Source of the DNA: Cytidiella melzeri | Taxonomy: Eukaryota > Basidiomycota > Agaricomycetes > Polyporales > Irpicaceae | DNA length: 64,000 nucleotides | Direction of reading: 5' to 3' | Assembly: GCA_022592445.1 (NCBI GenBank) | Contig: JABYQR010000028.1 | Location: 170,757 to 234,756, forward strand | Shown here: one piece after another, positions 28,256-41,604 of the stretch | How positions within the stretch are numbered: the first letter of the stretch is position 1 | How the letters are laid out: the number at the start of each line of letters is the position of its first letter | The notes under the pieces: generated by a model | Seen by the model: only the letters and a program-made list of their open reading frames with translations | What the model was told of the DNA's origin: nothing | Databases searched by the model: none | Made by a program: the position numbers and the translations under genes

Positions 28256-30652
28256 ATGAATCCATTGTCTGTTAGGCAGGCTGGCAATCTTGCCCAAGGC
28301 CGAAACAAACGATCATACGAAAGGCCAGCGCGATCGGCGCGTGACTTTCGCGTGATCGCGTTTTCGCGCGAGCGCGTCCTCTCAGCGCCGGCTTACTCGC
28401 TCTCTTCCCAAACCCACGAGGACGAAATTGCAAAGACGAACGCGTCCGCCTTGTCATTGTTTGTGAGGAACATATTTGATGACGATGATGTTCTGCACCA
28501 TGTTGACAATGCAATCCAGTCCATGACCCAGACCATCATACTTTGGAGACGGAAAGCTACGGTTTCCTCGGATGAAGCATGCACAACTATCACCAGTTAT
28601 TCTCTGCCGAGATACATACCTGCCCCATATGAACCTCAAAACTCTTCAGGTAGTGGGACGGCTTTGGTCTACGTCCCGTCTCTTCAATCAATGTGCATTC
28701 GGCAACTCGCCGCCTTCCCTGAACAAGTCTTCACGCTGGGTAACATCAGCCTCCCATACAGGCCGCCACATTCTCAAGGAGACTACGACTTACTACGCGA
28801 GCTGATACCAAACTTTTCACACGCGTCGCAAGATGAACGATTTCTCAAGTACGTCGACCCGCGGCTGTGGGCAACTCTTGTGCAGGTGTACACCGGACTT
28901 CCAGCAGTTTTTCGCGTCTATAATCTGCCACTTTCAGATCCCCATGTTCCTCTGTTGCAGCAAATCCCGTCTAACTCGAGGTTTGCGCTTGTTACTGTTC
29001 TGAACTTGCGCGGCTGCGATGAAGTCGACGATCATACCATCCTGCAGCTCAGGGATCTTCATGGTCTTGCGGCTCTAGATCTCAGCGCAACAGCCCTAAG
29101 TTCCTGGGGTATATCCAGGCTCTCAAAAACACTTTCTCATGTTCCATCTGAGAGTGCTGACATCGGTCGACGGTTGAGTGGACCATGGGAGTTGCGCATA
29201 TTACACCTGCGAGACTGTATGAACATCAAAGATGATGTATACGAAAGCCTGCAATGCTTTCCTCTGCTATCTGTCATTGGTGCGCATGTTTTAGCATTTT
29301 ACTGCGAGTGAACTCACACAACACGTCGTGCAGACCTTCGCGGTACGCGTTGCACTCCATATTCTTACAGAACAACCAGGTTCCGACCGAACGACGACCA
29401 TAGCTTATACCATCCAACACCACTTCAAGATTCTCTCGCTCAATTGTCTAGGCTCTCGCAGGCCGCAAAATCACACTCACCCTCGCAAACGTCGGAACTC
29501 TTCGCCCACCCGGATCCATTCTATCTACACATAGACTCTCTTAGTCATAGACCTACTCCCGCAGTACGAGTACCTTCAACCACCATTGGAATTATGGACG
29601 ACTTCAGACATAGACCCCCACGAAACGTCTTCATGTGTGAAGACATTGAAGGGCGTGCCTGGACGATGCATTCATTTCCAACGGAGCTTGACTCCATAGC
29701 CGCAGCAGAAGCTCGCCGAACCGGAGAGACAGCCTCCGTGTTGTCGTTTTACAGCAGTTGTTCAACGCGAGATCCAGGTCCGACCTGCCTTGCGAACATG
29801 CCTGTAGACACGCGCACCATACCCGCGGGCGCGCGGTCAAGGCCGTTAACAGGCCTGACGCTCTATCGCGCGCCTCCGCCATGGTTAACCTTGAACACTA
29901 TATGCGGCAGTGCCGACATTCCAAGCACTCACAAATCGGTCAATCCTACTATCAAGCGGCCGCGAATAGAGATAGACGAGGCGCTCATGGGTGCTACTGA
30001 AGCCAAGAGCAAAGCCCAGGCCCAGAGGTTCGTACGAGCGATTTGGGGCATGGTGGAGCGGCGGAAAAGTGCACCTGAACATGGCTCGACCAAGAAGTCT
30101 GTCGCGGTTGAAGTATCTGGGAACCCGTTCTTGCGCAAGATGCAGAGGAGCACCTTCGACGACGAAACCAGAGGCAACAGTGCGGCGACCGCTAGTTCTA
30201 CTTTTCAAGCCGACAATCTAGGAACGCGTACAGATAAGCTGCAAGTTGTTCCAAGCGCTACGCATGACGATGAGCCGGCGGAAAAATCGATTTTCCCTCT
30301 TCCCCCGCCGACGAGAAAGCGTTTGAAGCCGATTTCTACGCTCTCAGTTCCTGCACCACCGGAAGAGGCGCCAAAAGGAAAGAACGCGCGGTCAAAATCC
30401 TCCAGTGCGAAAACTCCTCGTCCGTCTGACATCAGCAGACAACTGAAACTCTCCGTATTCGCTGAGGAGGCAACCACCGCAGAGAAATTCAAGGCGTCAT
30501 CACCAAGGCTACGCGGGTCTGCAGCTGCATCCGCTAGAGCTGGCCAATTCGACGACGGGAGCCCCTCCCATCAAGAGACGGGTCGAATTGTCCACGGAAA
30601 GCGGAAGGGGCCGGGGAACGGGTTTGATTGGAAGGGATGGAGCACCCGATAG
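28256..30652 (+). CDS. Leucine-rich-repeat-like protein with disordered basic tail
   Basis: Two long exons are joined by an intron at about 29280-29333, and the frame continues cleanly across. The N-terminal about 120 residues are polar. Residues about 230-340 have leucine-rich-repeat spacing of the F-box/AMN1 type (VTVLNLRGCDEVDDHTILQL, then LHGLAALDLSATALSSWGIS, then LRILHLRDCMNIKDDVYESL). No F-box is visible. The second half is low in complexity and rich in Ser, Pro, Arg and Lys with a possible nuclear signal (PPPTRKRLKP), ending in KRKGPGNGFDWKGWSTR. A substrate-recognition or scaffold role is plausible but unproven. Confidence 0.75.
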
Positions 30653-31508
30653 TCGACGTTCGATGACACTTCCGGCACAGTACAGAACGTATGGCCAGGT
30701 CAATTACGGACTCACCTGCTCGGCAGGCGCCGGTATGCAGTGTTGACCTCAGAGATAAATCGCAGAGCGGGAGTAGTACGGTGTTGGCACACTTCTCGTT
30801 CGTCTGTAGCCCTCGCCTCGCTTTTGACTGATTGCTTTACATAAAGAGACGATGGCCTCGCCACTTGTCCCACCGTTTTAAACAGCGTGCAAAATTTACA
30901 GGAAGGACGAACTTTAAGTGGGGGATGGGGATGGCACGGTGTGACACAGGCCCCTGGCCTATAGTAGCCTGCGCGGGTGTATTGATATCGTACGCTGTGC
31001 ATATAAATGAATGCATGACCTTTGACCATGGGTAGATCTTGCTTGAACAAACAATACTGAGCTTTCAAAGTGGAGTGTCATTCTAGTACTGCCAAGTTCA
31101 GCTGTTGATCACGTTGGCTTAGCTTATTTGATCATATTACAGTCATTGTACTGACTGTTAGAGATGTTTGTACGGCCATGACTACGCCATCCATGACCTC
31201 TTCAAATCTGGCACGGACTAAGTGGACTCCATCTCGAGCACAGACAGCGTCGCCTATCCATGCAAAGTTGTTTGCGCAAGGGATGGACTCCAGGTACCTT
31301 GATAGTACGGTCAGAGCTTTGGACGCAACTTGAACGGTCTACTGATACGGTTCTTGCGGAACGGCGAGAATTGATCCGTCTCTCGTGTAAGGATCTGAGA
31401 TCCATGCAAGATATTTAGTCCTCTGCGCCAACTTCACTCACTCTCATCTCACCGTCACAATCCTTCACTCCTCAACGCAGACTCTCCTCCATAAGTCTCG
31501 CAGTATTT
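30653..31508. other. Intergenic region
   Basis: These 856 bp lie between the leucine-rich gene and the PP2C gene. No convincing gene, RNA or repeat is seen. The last 100 bp are rich in CTC/TCA and probably include the PP2C transcription start. Confidence 0.45.
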
Positions 31509-33068
31509 ATGCGACCTGCGCAGCCATGGAACACGCTCAGGCAGGTTCACCGCGCGAAACAATGCCCCCAGCTACCTTTGAACTCCTGCTCACGAATACA
31601 CTCGCGACCAATGTCATCGCTGCCCAGACCCTACAGATTCCATATAGGTGCAAGCTGGGCAGGTAAAGCAGTGGATCCTCGTGGAAGGCAGCTAAACACC
31701 AAGCCGCTTGGCAAGGACCACCCTGTGGCCATTTGGAGAGAGCATGTACTCTCCAGACCGAATGGCGGAGGAGGGAAACACATAGGGGAGGACTTTTTCT
31801 ACATTCAAGAGGTTTGAGCTCAGTACTGTCTATCTGTGTTGCGAGTCTGATATCCTGCTGGCTATAGATGCGAAATCAGTCGGTGCATATCCCTCTCCCG
31901 TCTGTTCTAGTCTGGTCCTTACCTTTACTTCCGTATTCTGACCGGCTCGCAGGGCATCTCACTAGGGATAGCAGACGGCGTAGGTGGATGGATAGACTCA
32001 GGCGTAGACCCGTCCTTGTTTTCGCAAACACTCATGTACCACGCACACCGCTATGCGCAGCAAGGTTGGGTGGGTGAACCAGAGATAGACCCTACACAAG
32101 ACTATGCAGAGCGCGAGCAGGTTGAAGGTTGGGAGCTGACCCCCATGGAGTGTATGAGTTTGGCGCACGGCGGCGTCCTGAGAGAGAGATCAGTTGTAGC
32201 GGGATCAAGTACCGCATGCATAGTCAACTTGAATGCCTCGACGGGTTCACTGCGGGCAGCGAAGTGCGTATCACAGCTCAAATGCTCTGTCCCAATATTG
32301 ACTCTGGTATCTAAGCCTGGGTGACAGCGGATTCTGTATAATACGATCTTCGTCAGTGATACACTTCCAAGCACCCCAGACGCACTACTTCAACTGCCCA
32401 AGGTGAGTTTATTGTTACTTCTCAGCTTAAAACGCATTAAGCACCACGCAGACAGTTAACAAAGATTCCGTTCAATGCACGGCTGTTCGGTGGAGTGTGC
32501 AACGATTCAGCCACAGATGCTGACACACATGAGACCAAGCTCATAGATGGAGATATAGTCATATTGTTTGTGAGTCTGTAGCGGTTGCATGCTCGAAACA
32601 TCCTAATGAACATACCGATTGCCGCTTCACTAGACAGACGGTCTCTCAGATAACGTCTTCCCCTCAGAGCTCATTTCAATATGCTCACTAGTCTCACGAC
32701 AATACGCACACTCACCACCACCTCTGACACCCGCCGGCGATTCATCAAAGCAAGACTACAAATTTATTCGAACAGAAGAAGATGCCCAGGTGCAGACAAT
32801 CGCGGAACGTATCGTCAACTATGCGCAATTGTGCATGAATAACAAGAAGCGGGTCACCCCGTTCGAGCGAGCAGCCGCAAGGGAGGGGATGTATTTCCGT
32901 GGAGGAGTGAGTGACTTGACTTCTTTGCACGAAATTTGATGACTGACTTCGTTGTCGTCCTGTAGAAAATCGACGAGTGCGTCCCCAGCTGATTTGAATT
33001 GATAGTTCCACTTACGCCCTGTCTTCAGCGTGACTGTCATCGCAGCCATGGTGCGGGAGACACTATGA
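31509..33068 (+). CDS. PP2C-type protein phosphatase, PTC7-like (mitochondrial)
   Basis: Metal-dependent Ser/Thr phosphatase of the PTC7/PPTC7 branch, which dephosphorylates mitochondrial proteins including coenzyme Q factors in yeast. The first about 45 residues contain Arg, Gln and Ser but no Asp or Glu, as expected for an import signal. The catalytic motifs are in order: GEDFFYIQE, GIADGVGGW (metal-binding Asp), MSLAHGGV, GSSTACIVNLN, the AAKLGDSGF block after an intron, PQTHYFNCP, FTDGLSDNVF, and the final GGKIDDVTVIAAMV. About eight introns divide it. The last coding exon ends RETL and TGA at 33066-33068. All aspartates expected for metal binding are present, so it should be active. Confidence 0.9.
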
Positions 33069-33416
33069 CCTTCTTCTACCTTCATCAGAGTATTAGAAGT
33101 GTTAGGTGTATGCCCTTCTGGTCTACAAAGAAGCTGTATCGTTTGCTGACACTTTTGTAGTTTTCCACATTTCTAGATAGGATGATTTATGATACCAGAT
33201 ACCCTGCACTCGCCAGCAAAACCATAATCCGTACAACTACTACCGCGCACTAATTTATCATTCCTTGCTTTGTTACGTCAATGTCCCATCACACACTTAG
33301 CACAGTAGTAAATGCACATGTTTGTTCGTTCTTATTGAACTTCGTTGTCACGTTGATAAAGTCATACAGCACTTTCAGGCCCATGATGAGCATACGAGTA
33401 GTATGTTTGGAAACTC
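33069..33416. other. Convergent intergenic region
   Basis: This is the AT-rich space between the stop codons of the PP2C gene and the DPP III gene. It presumably holds both 3' untranslated ends. No other feature is seen. Confidence 0.5.
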
Positions 33417-36400
33417 TTAAAGGTTCCTCTCGATGAAACTCTCAATGGCACCCTCGGCGGTAAGAGGATACTCTTTGAGCACAACATTTCCGTTCTCAAT
33501 GAACGTGTTCGGCTGCACAAAGATCTTGCGAGGCTGTTCATCCAGAGCAACGAGAAGAGAAAAAACAATCGTCAGAACCGATCCTCCATTCCAACTAAAC
33601 AGCCCACAGGACCGACGTACCTGCTTCTTAGCCAACACAACGTTCCTTAGCTCACCCTCCCAACCAGGCAACGGCGTCGTCAACATCGTATAGAACTCCC
33701 GTGCGCCTGCACCGTCTGCCGTGCTCTTGCGCACTTGGAGGTCGATGAGAAGTTTACCGGCGGCCGCGCGGCCTTCCTTCAAGACTTTCTCGCGGTCAAC
33801 CTGCACTCAGATATGCGTAAACAGGAAATGAGGAGGACGAGAGATCAGATGATCGGCGACGTACCCTGACATAGACGTTCTCGAGCGACCCATCGGCCCT
33901 GCGGACTTCCTCGAGACTGGCAATGCCTGCTCTGATGAGGTGCTGAGTGATACCTAGACTGATGGCATGACAAGTTAGTACAATCGTGATTGAAAGGGTT
34001 TGGCATGGCTCACCGAGCTTGCATGTGCGCCTGACCATGTTTCTTCGACACGGGATCATAAAACTCAAGCGACCTGAGACCTGCGCGAGCCATGAGAAGG
34101 AAGGTGATGTATTGGATGTCTTCAGCCTCTTTCGGATCTGTGTACTGCAAAACGCGATAATATGAGCACTGGATTAGTGGACGATAACTATGGGAACAGA
34201 CCTTGAAGATTTCCAATATCTTTGGCTCACTCGCCACTGACGATTAGTTCGACTTCCGATGAGCAAACTGTATATTGAATGTAACGAAGACGTCTGCGAG
34301 CTTACAGAAGAGGGCAACCGTCTCCGCACGACATTCCTCCATTGAAGAAGACACTTCACCCAATACAGAGTCAGGCGTTTGTCCAGCTTTGTACCACGAT
34401 GCTCTGCATATGAAACCTCTTTCAATGTCAATGTCCTCAGCAATGATATATGACTCACATAGGCTTGCCAGTTAGGGGATTGATGACATGGTCGGGATCG
34501 AAGTTCTTCTTCCCGTCAGCGTCCTCTGTGAAGAGTTTGCCTGATCCATGTCCGAGCAATTCGTGGTTGGCAACTTGCAGCTCGAACGCACGACTGTCCC
34601 ATGCGTTGTAGAGCTCGACGTCATCGGGATGAATGAAGGTGAGCTCCTCATCTAAAGAACATTAGGGTTGACGTGAAGCTGGATGGTGAAATGCACGCAC
34701 TAGGTGCTTTTGCAGCCAGAACGTTCTGATAGTGTGATAGTGGTGAGTCAATGCAATATATATCAATTGAGAAACGTACGGCAAGCGAGACGTTTTTGAA
34801 GCCGGTTGACTCCCGAATTGAATAGTAGTTCTACATATGAATTGATGAGAGGAATATTCGAGCTCAGAGTATCATCTGCCCTACCGGAATCTGGCAAGTC
34901 CAGTAAGTAAAGTAGTACGATAGTCAAAACTGTAGTGATGACTCACATTGATGCCAGCAGGAATTCCTGAAGTACCAAGCCAATTAGCGTTGCCTCACAT
35001 GGCAAGTCTTGCACTCACCTCCAGTTGCGAAATTGACTATCTCAAGCGCAGTGAAATCGGGCTTTCTGAACACATCCACTTCGAAATCCTTCCCCCAAGG
35101 GAGAACTTTGATCAATTCTGGCGCATCATTGACCAGAACCTCGTACTTGGCGCTGAGTGCTTTATCGACAATCGCGGTAAACCCTTCCCATTCTGCGCGT
35201 GCGCCGTAAGGATCAACATATGTCTCAATGAAGCCAATGTAGCTCTCCACGATGGGGCCGACGTCTTTTACCCAGTGCTTGGATGCCTCTACGTGCGCTG
35301 GGATTGAGCCAGTTTTGAACCTGGAATGTACCTTGAGGTGAGCTGTCCGAAGATAAGATCACAGACTGCACGTACGACTCGATGTAGCCGTCGAGCATGG
35401 CGATCTGATGATCGTTGGCGGCGTACTTCTTGGCCTGTTCATCATGTTAGTTGAACGACATAGATTGAAAGGTATCGGTGAGCACATACCTCTGCCAAAG
35501 CGTCAGCAGCCTTCGTAAGAGCGTCAGAAAAGTCGCCATACTGGATCTTGACCTTGGCTTTTGATCCGTCCAGCTGCAGCTCGTCTCCATCCTTGCTCTC
35601 GGCCGATGCGACTAGCAATAGGAACTCGCTGTCGTTGTGTTTCAAGATACTGTTCGAGGCGTTAGTGCAAATATCCTGAGGCTAAAGAAATTACGACCGA
35701 CCGAGTGTTCAGAACGTCAACGCCGGCTTTCTCTGCCGCTGCCTGAACAGCAGCGACTTCCTCGTCTGTGATGGTCTCTCCGAGGTAGTAGTTTGAGATG
35801 GCGCCGTCTTTGCGCTTTCCGATAGAGTTGCTAGCCTCGGGCGAAGTTGCGTAAATGTGATCTTTCAGCTGAATTTCCACAATTAAGTCAGCTACATCTT
35901 GCAGTCCAAATTCAATATGCACATACCTGTTCCCAGAGGGGTACAGCATTCTTTGCGTTGCTAGAGTTAGCCACGACAGCACCAAAGCTGGCTTCTGACA
36001 GACGAGGAACGAACTTGGTGAAGCCGAAACTCTTGTAGTTCACCAAGTTGCTCAGAACCTAATCGTTTCGGGTTCAGAGACCACTCTGGTAGCATATGAG
36101 CAAATTCGACGGTGTTCTTACCTGGGCTGAGTACTGGAGAAGGTCGAACCATTCTTCGTCGGAGACACCAGAGTCTGACTTGAGCTTCCCAAGGTCAGCG
36201 AGCCGTCCATCCTTGCTGAACGTCAGTGTAAGCAAGTCGTATAGGCTTTGAGCCTGCGGTGTCCATTGTCCTTGGATGATGCGAGCACCTGCCCACGACG
36301 CTTGTCCGACATAGTGTGCGTATTTTTGCTCCTTAGGACTGTAGTGTGTTGAGGTAAGTTAGAAGCATAGCGATAGTCTATGATCGAAACATACGTGAGC

Positions 36401-36495
36401 AGGCCAAACGACTTTGTGACATTCAAGCTGCAGTACGGCGGGGTACGGTCTGCGAGAAATCGCTCTGCAGCAAGGTTGGCACTGGCGGTGGCCAT
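33417..36495 (-). CDS. dpp3: Dipeptidyl peptidase III (M49 zinc peptidase)
   Basis: Cytosolic zinc exopeptidase that removes dipeptides from oligopeptide N-termini (EC 3.4.14.4). The M49 signature HELLGH is at 34548-34565. The second zinc-ligand motif EECRAE lies in the next exon, near 34335. Other conserved blocks are NYYLGETITDEEV, KVLPWGKDFEVDVFRKPDFT, ATGGIPAGINIPNY and PLTGKPMASWYKAGQTP. Length after splicing is close to the usual about 700 residues, over about 14 exons. The annotated start is the Met of MATASANLAAERFL, typical of the family. An in-frame ATG 108 nt upstream (complement of 36601-36603) would add a basic leader and may give a mitochondrial form. All catalytic residues are intact. 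Confidence 0.95.
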
Positions 36496-36904
36496 TGTCC
36501 TGATATTCAAGGGGTTAGCGAGTGGATGGTGGTAGTAGATCTTGAAGCTGTTTCGTGAAAGGTTGCCCAAACCATGGCGAAATCGATAAAACGCCACGAG
36601 CATCTGACCATGTGCCAGTGACCAGACTCGCCTTCGCTCGAATTAAAACGTCACCCATCTCTAGATTACCGTCCCGCCTCTTTCCTGATTTGGACGCCAG
36701 TCGGGAATCAGACTCGGACTTCACGACCGCGAGCTGCACTTTCGCAGTTGCCACCGACCCCGCATGGACTACTTTTCCAAGTTCCTCAGACCTGGAAGTC
36801 AACCGGTCGCTAAAGCTGAAGTGACTATTCTGCTTTCGTCCTCTGTACTGTTTTCCGCCTAACATTTCTGCATAGGTTGATCATGCTCAAGAGTTCCACA
36901 AATC
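36496..36904. promoter_or_regulatory. Divergent upstream region of DPP III and FHIP
   Basis: This interval of 409 bp lies between outward-reading genes. Its left 108 bp are open in frame with DPP III. No TATA box or repeat is evident. Confidence 0.45.
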
Positions 36905-39900
36905 ATGGACGTCGATAAAGGTGCGTTATCCTTGCCTGTTCAGTATTTGTTCATCTCATAGCGAGGCAGAACACGTTGGAACACCCCGATGAAAGGCAGC
37001 TCTCGCGAGGAATTAAGTCGACCGACGTCCCTGCACACCTCAAGTCATTGGTTGACGCGTTAGTCTGGGAGTCCACGCGGACAGAGGAAGGGTGGGTGGA
37101 ATCCTGAGTCGGTCAGCAGCCCAGAACAGACATTAACTGCATACTGCAGTGGTACTGGGGCTTGTCTAGAATACCTGCTGAAGAATGGCACGTCCTGGCT
37201 GGGTGCTCATTGCTATGATGCTGACGGATCGCTATAGATGTTCTTGGAACGCTTGTGAGGCTCAGCGAGACCGACAGACCTTTCGGAATACAAGCAGAAG
37301 TCCTCCGTTCTGTGCAAAACATGGTCGTGCTGCTAGACGAGCAGTTCCTCGTTCACTCCGCCGTGCACAAAGCAGTTCTCCGCCTCCTCCGTAGCTGCGT
37401 CGGAGATGACCTACAAGAACAACTTGATGGTCGTAACCGCATTGTTGGAGCCGCAAGGACCTCTATACGGAGTCAACCGTCGGAATACGAAGAAGACTGT
37501 ACGTTCCTCCGCCAACGCTTGTATGCCGTGATCCTAACCGCGACCAGTGGTCAACCTACTTTGCATCTTGTGCAGTCGAATACGGAATTATCGCGAGCTC
37601 CTCATGATATTCTTTCACGACAAACAGTGGTATAGGCCAGAGCCTCTCTTCTCAGTGGAAGAAGGGGACGAGGAGGAAGACGAAGAAGACGAGATGAAGG
37701 AGATACCAGCGACAGAGCAATTTGTCGAAAAACAAGATCTCACTGTTGAGGATATCCACGATCCTAACTCTACAATGACCTTGGACGATATAACACCTGT
37801 CCCTTCCGTTACACAACTTCACCAACCAAGGAAGACAGAGTACGAATTCTTACTCTTCAATTATCTGCTACGGTTCGTGCATCGCGAGGGTCAGATTGGA
37901 GATTTCGCTCGTGCCGGCCTTCTCTTCCTTATGGATGTCGCCATGTCACCAGTAGACCCCACACTGAAGTCTGCGGCTGAAGACGTATCAGACACCTCCG
38001 TCTCGTCCATACATTCTAATCCCGATCCACATGTAGATGCTGCTTTGGCTCTGGCCGAGTACATCGTAGATGGCGACTTCTCCGACGTGTTAGCTGCTGG
38101 TCTAGCCGCTGTGTACTCTACTCTCCCCACGAAGCTGGAGATCAGTCATCCAGTTCCCTCTGGCGCATATCAGTCTTCCGGCATGATACTAGGTAGCAAT
38201 GCAATCGATCTATCCGAGGACGCGAAGGAGAAGCAGGAGATCGAGAAGGAAAAAAGCCGTTCCATGGGCGTCGAGGAAACATCCAATCCAGACTTCAGAT
38301 CACGCCTCGACCACTTTCTCAAGCTGCTCGAATTCTTGCAAGACGTTCTACGTCGGAATGTGGTACCTGACTCTACAGATGGTAGCCTGGAGCCTTCAGC
38401 CTTGCTAGGTTCCGCCATCGTCCAATCGATTCTTGACGCTGTGCGGCGTGTTTTTTTCGAGAACGTTTTGTATCCCTCCGTTCTTGAGTGTTCGGATGCC
38501 GACGGAAGCGCTGTCGCTGTAATGGCGTATGTCGACATCATGATTCGAACCCTAGGTAGCGGACACTTAGGGGATCTCTTGATGGAGTTTCTCACTAGTG
38601 AAGACGATATCGACGACTTTACACGTTCCCGCATGCGTCCCTATGCCATGCTCGACCTGAGCACCCATACCCCGCCTGTCACCAAGCCCACCATACGTGC
38701 CTCCAAAATGCGAAGACGCAAGAGTGCTGCCATGGTCCTATTAGAAATGGAGGCCCCCGAGTCGCGGAAGCCCTCAGAGTATTTTACTTCGATGGGCCGG
38801 TTTACGGTCAAGGACCTCCTTCTCAGCTCCCTACGTTCTTCCTCGCAGCCGACCGTGACGGCCGCCCTTCAGCTCCTACAATCTATGTTTCAGCAGTACT
38901 GTAGGCTCTCTGTCGATAAACTCCTCATAGTCATCAATGACCCTCACGCTACGAGCTTCCCTCAACCCCTTGCACTTCTACCTCCTCCCGAACATATATC
39001 CCCGCCATTGGAGGACGAGGAGGAGGAGACTTTTGTATATCCCGGAGCGAATCCTGGTATAGCACAGGAAGAAGAAATCCCGCAACCCTTTCCCGAGCTA
39101 ATAATTCAACCCAACACTTCGTACGCAACGCACGAACGAGAAATGGGTCTCTACCTCGCCCTTGTCTCCCGCGTGGACCCAAACCCCACCGAAGACACTT
39201 TCAGCACAGGCTATGAACATTACCTTCGAGACGCGCTTATCTCCATTCAAAGCCAAGCCTGCACGCAGGAACACCACTCCCCAGAGGACCGCGCCAAACT
39301 CAAACATCGACTCAATTCCAACGATCCTATGCTCCTTCTCATCCTCGAGTCCCTCGGCAAGTTCTTCTCAAACTCCCCAGAGCTGAACATGGCTCTCACA
39401 GGTGTCCTCGCTACCCTTGCGCTCTGCCCTGATCGGTCTTTAGCAGGTTGGCTCACGTTTGCGCTAAAAGACGGCGATGAGACAGCCCAAAGGCGGGCCA
39501 TGAACGAATACGCGGACTTCAATGATGACGGCGACGACAGGTCGATCGACTGGCCTATCGAAGACCAACTCTCGTCGGGACAATACATCCTTCCCGCATC
39601 GAGCCTCGACGAAAAGTCGCGGCCAGTCGTGTACTCTGTCCTGCACGGCCTTGTCACTCAGCTGGAGCGGTACAGACAGCTGGTGGATGGCTTCGACCAG
39701 TTCTTGAGGGAACGCAGGCAGGGCTTGCTGTTCTCTGAAAACCTGACTGACGCGCTGAACCTCGCGCTCGAGCTCGAGGGGGCATTCTCGCCGACGCCGA
39801 AGAGTGCGATTCCGCCCACCCCAGCGACCGCATCCATCGAGCCTCCTGCTACGCCCGTTAGACCGAAACCGAAACCGAAAACGTCCTCTTCCTTTGTTTC

Positions 39901-40330
39901 ATTCTTGTCGCCGCGGAAGGCGAAGACGCCGAAGACACAGTCGTTTGATGATGGTGTGCAACAGAGGACGAGCAAGCTGGAGGCGAGTCCTTTTGGTCCT
40001 CATTACCGCAAAACGGGGTCAATCATTGTCGAGCCGTTTGCCGCGCCGCTACCTTCGTCTGGTCCTTGGACGCCCGCGAAGCCCGCACAGTGGAATGAGG
40101 ACGAGGACGACGTGTTCACTTCGTCGAACCAGTGGGGAGGGGATTCGTCGTTCACGGCTGAGCGTGCACGAGCGTACCAGGAGACACCCAAACAACAACC
40201 GCGGATCACTACGGTGACGTTGTCGTTGTTACTGGATAATGTTGTAATATTGGAAGAGTCTATCAAGGAGTTGGTGGCGATTGTACATGCACGGAGGAGT
40301 TTGGGGATAGATTCGATACGATACCTATAG
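36905..40330 (+). CDS. FHIP family protein (FTS-Hook-interacting, RAI16-like)
   Basis: Subunit of the FTS-Hook-FHIP complex, which links early endosomes to Hook and dynein for movement along microtubules; the Aspergillus counterpart is FhipA. Short 5' exons (MDVDK..., then LEHPDERQLSRGIKST, then LEYLLKNGTSWL) lead into a very long exon. Family hallmarks are LVNLLCILCSRIRNYRELLMIFF near 37560, and FLLFNYLLRFVHREGQIGDFARAGLLFLMD near 37850-37930 (read in two parts). A helical alpha-solenoid fills the middle. An acidic insert (EEGDEEEDEEDEMKE) lies near 37660. The C-terminal quarter is Pro/Lys-rich and disordered, ending RRSLGIDSIRYL. Total length is about 1,000 residues, as expected. The early exon borders are inferred. 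Confidence 0.88.
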
Positions 40331-40463
40331 ATCTACAGTGGAAATGCTATCTATGCTCTTTGACAGGTGCTCACACCTTGCGCCTAGAACTCATAGCTGA
40401 TACATCATGAGCACGAGATGTGGGAGACCAGGAAGCAACGAACAAGCAACGCAAGAACAGATA

Positions 40464-41604
40464 CTACTTTGCCTTCCTGCCCTTGGATCCCCGCTTCCCC
40501 TTCGTCCCAGTAGCTTCGACCTTTGGCAATGATTTGTCCTTCGGCCTGTCAGCCAGGAGCCTTTGCTGAAGTTTTTCAAACTCCTCGTCGTCAATCTCAG
40601 GTGGCGGGGGTACTCCTTTTCGTGTCCTCTTCCTCGGTGATGCGTGAGCTTCCTCTTCCACCTCGTCATCTGCAGCTTTCCCCCGCTTCTTCTTGTTGCT
40701 ACTTTTCGCCGGCTCAGCATACTTTGTGGCTAGGCTGTCGAAGAAGCCGTTCAAGTTGTTGCGTTTCTTGAGAATAAGAGCTTGAAGTGCAGAGGTATCC
40801 TCCTCCTCTTCCTCGCTCTGAGCATTGACTGTGGCTTTACCCTTCCCTTTCGCCCGCTTCGAACTCGGCTTCCCACTACCGTAAAATTCCTCCCATACAC
40901 CGAGCTCTTTTGCCAGCTCCTCCGCCTCCCTGCTTTCCTTCTCCCCCTGCTTCTTCCGGACAAGCCTAGATTTCTCGTCTTTGATGGTGCTCTGCCATGT
41001 CTGGAGTGACGGTAGGTCGCCCTTCTGGATGAGACCTGAGATTATGACTATAAACCGAGCCTCGTCTTCAAACGTAGAGTGTGGGATATGTTGCATGATG
41101 GTGTCAATAGAGCCATCGTGCTCTATATACGCCGCCTTCAAGTCCTCCAGTTCCTCTTCGGAGTCTAGCAAAGTTCGTGAGGCAAGTGTAACGAGAGCCA
41201 GCACGTCACATACGTTGATACTCCTTCTTCATCTCGTCCAACTTTTGCTTGGTCACCTTCTCAAACAGGTCCTCAAAGTATGCTTCCCACCCATCCTCAC
41301 CGGCACCCAGGTCGAACCCCTCGTCAGTCCGTCCAGTCTTGTCGTATCTCTCTCTCTTCTTCTCGTCGCTCAAGATATTATACGCGAAGCCTATCTGTTG
41401 GAACTTGAGAGCAGCAGCTGCCTTTGCGTTGTCGTCGCTTGCGGCATGCTTGTCAGGATGGTGAACTAACGCGAGCTTGCGATAGGCTTTCTTGATCTCT
41501 TCTGCTTTCGCGTCTGAAGTGAGTGATAGAACGGCGTAGAGGTCAACAGCCTCTGGCTCGACGTCTGGGAAGAACTGGGAGATTGGGTCGGGACAATCGT
41601 CCAT
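40464..41604 (-). CDS. DNAJC9-like J-domain protein
   Basis: Hsp70 co-chaperone with an N-terminal J domain and basic tail. In animals DNAJC9 also acts as a histone H3-H4 chaperone. The J domain begins at about residue 20 ([22 protein letters not shown]) and carries the HPD tripeptide in [11 protein letters not shown]. One intron of about 59 nt (GTATGT...GCTAG) joins EMKKEYQ to [12 protein letters not shown], a helical block typical of DNAJC9 ([20 protein letters not shown]). The C-terminal third alternates acidic and basic runs, including EEEEED and PRKRTRKG, and ends [12 protein letters not shown], consistent with nuclear and chromatin binding. It looks intact. Confidence 0.88.

Noticed and set aside
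34548..34565. Gluzincin or M1 peptidase because of a His-Glu motif
   Set aside because: HELLGH (HExxGH) with EECRAE downstream is specific to the M49 DPP III family.
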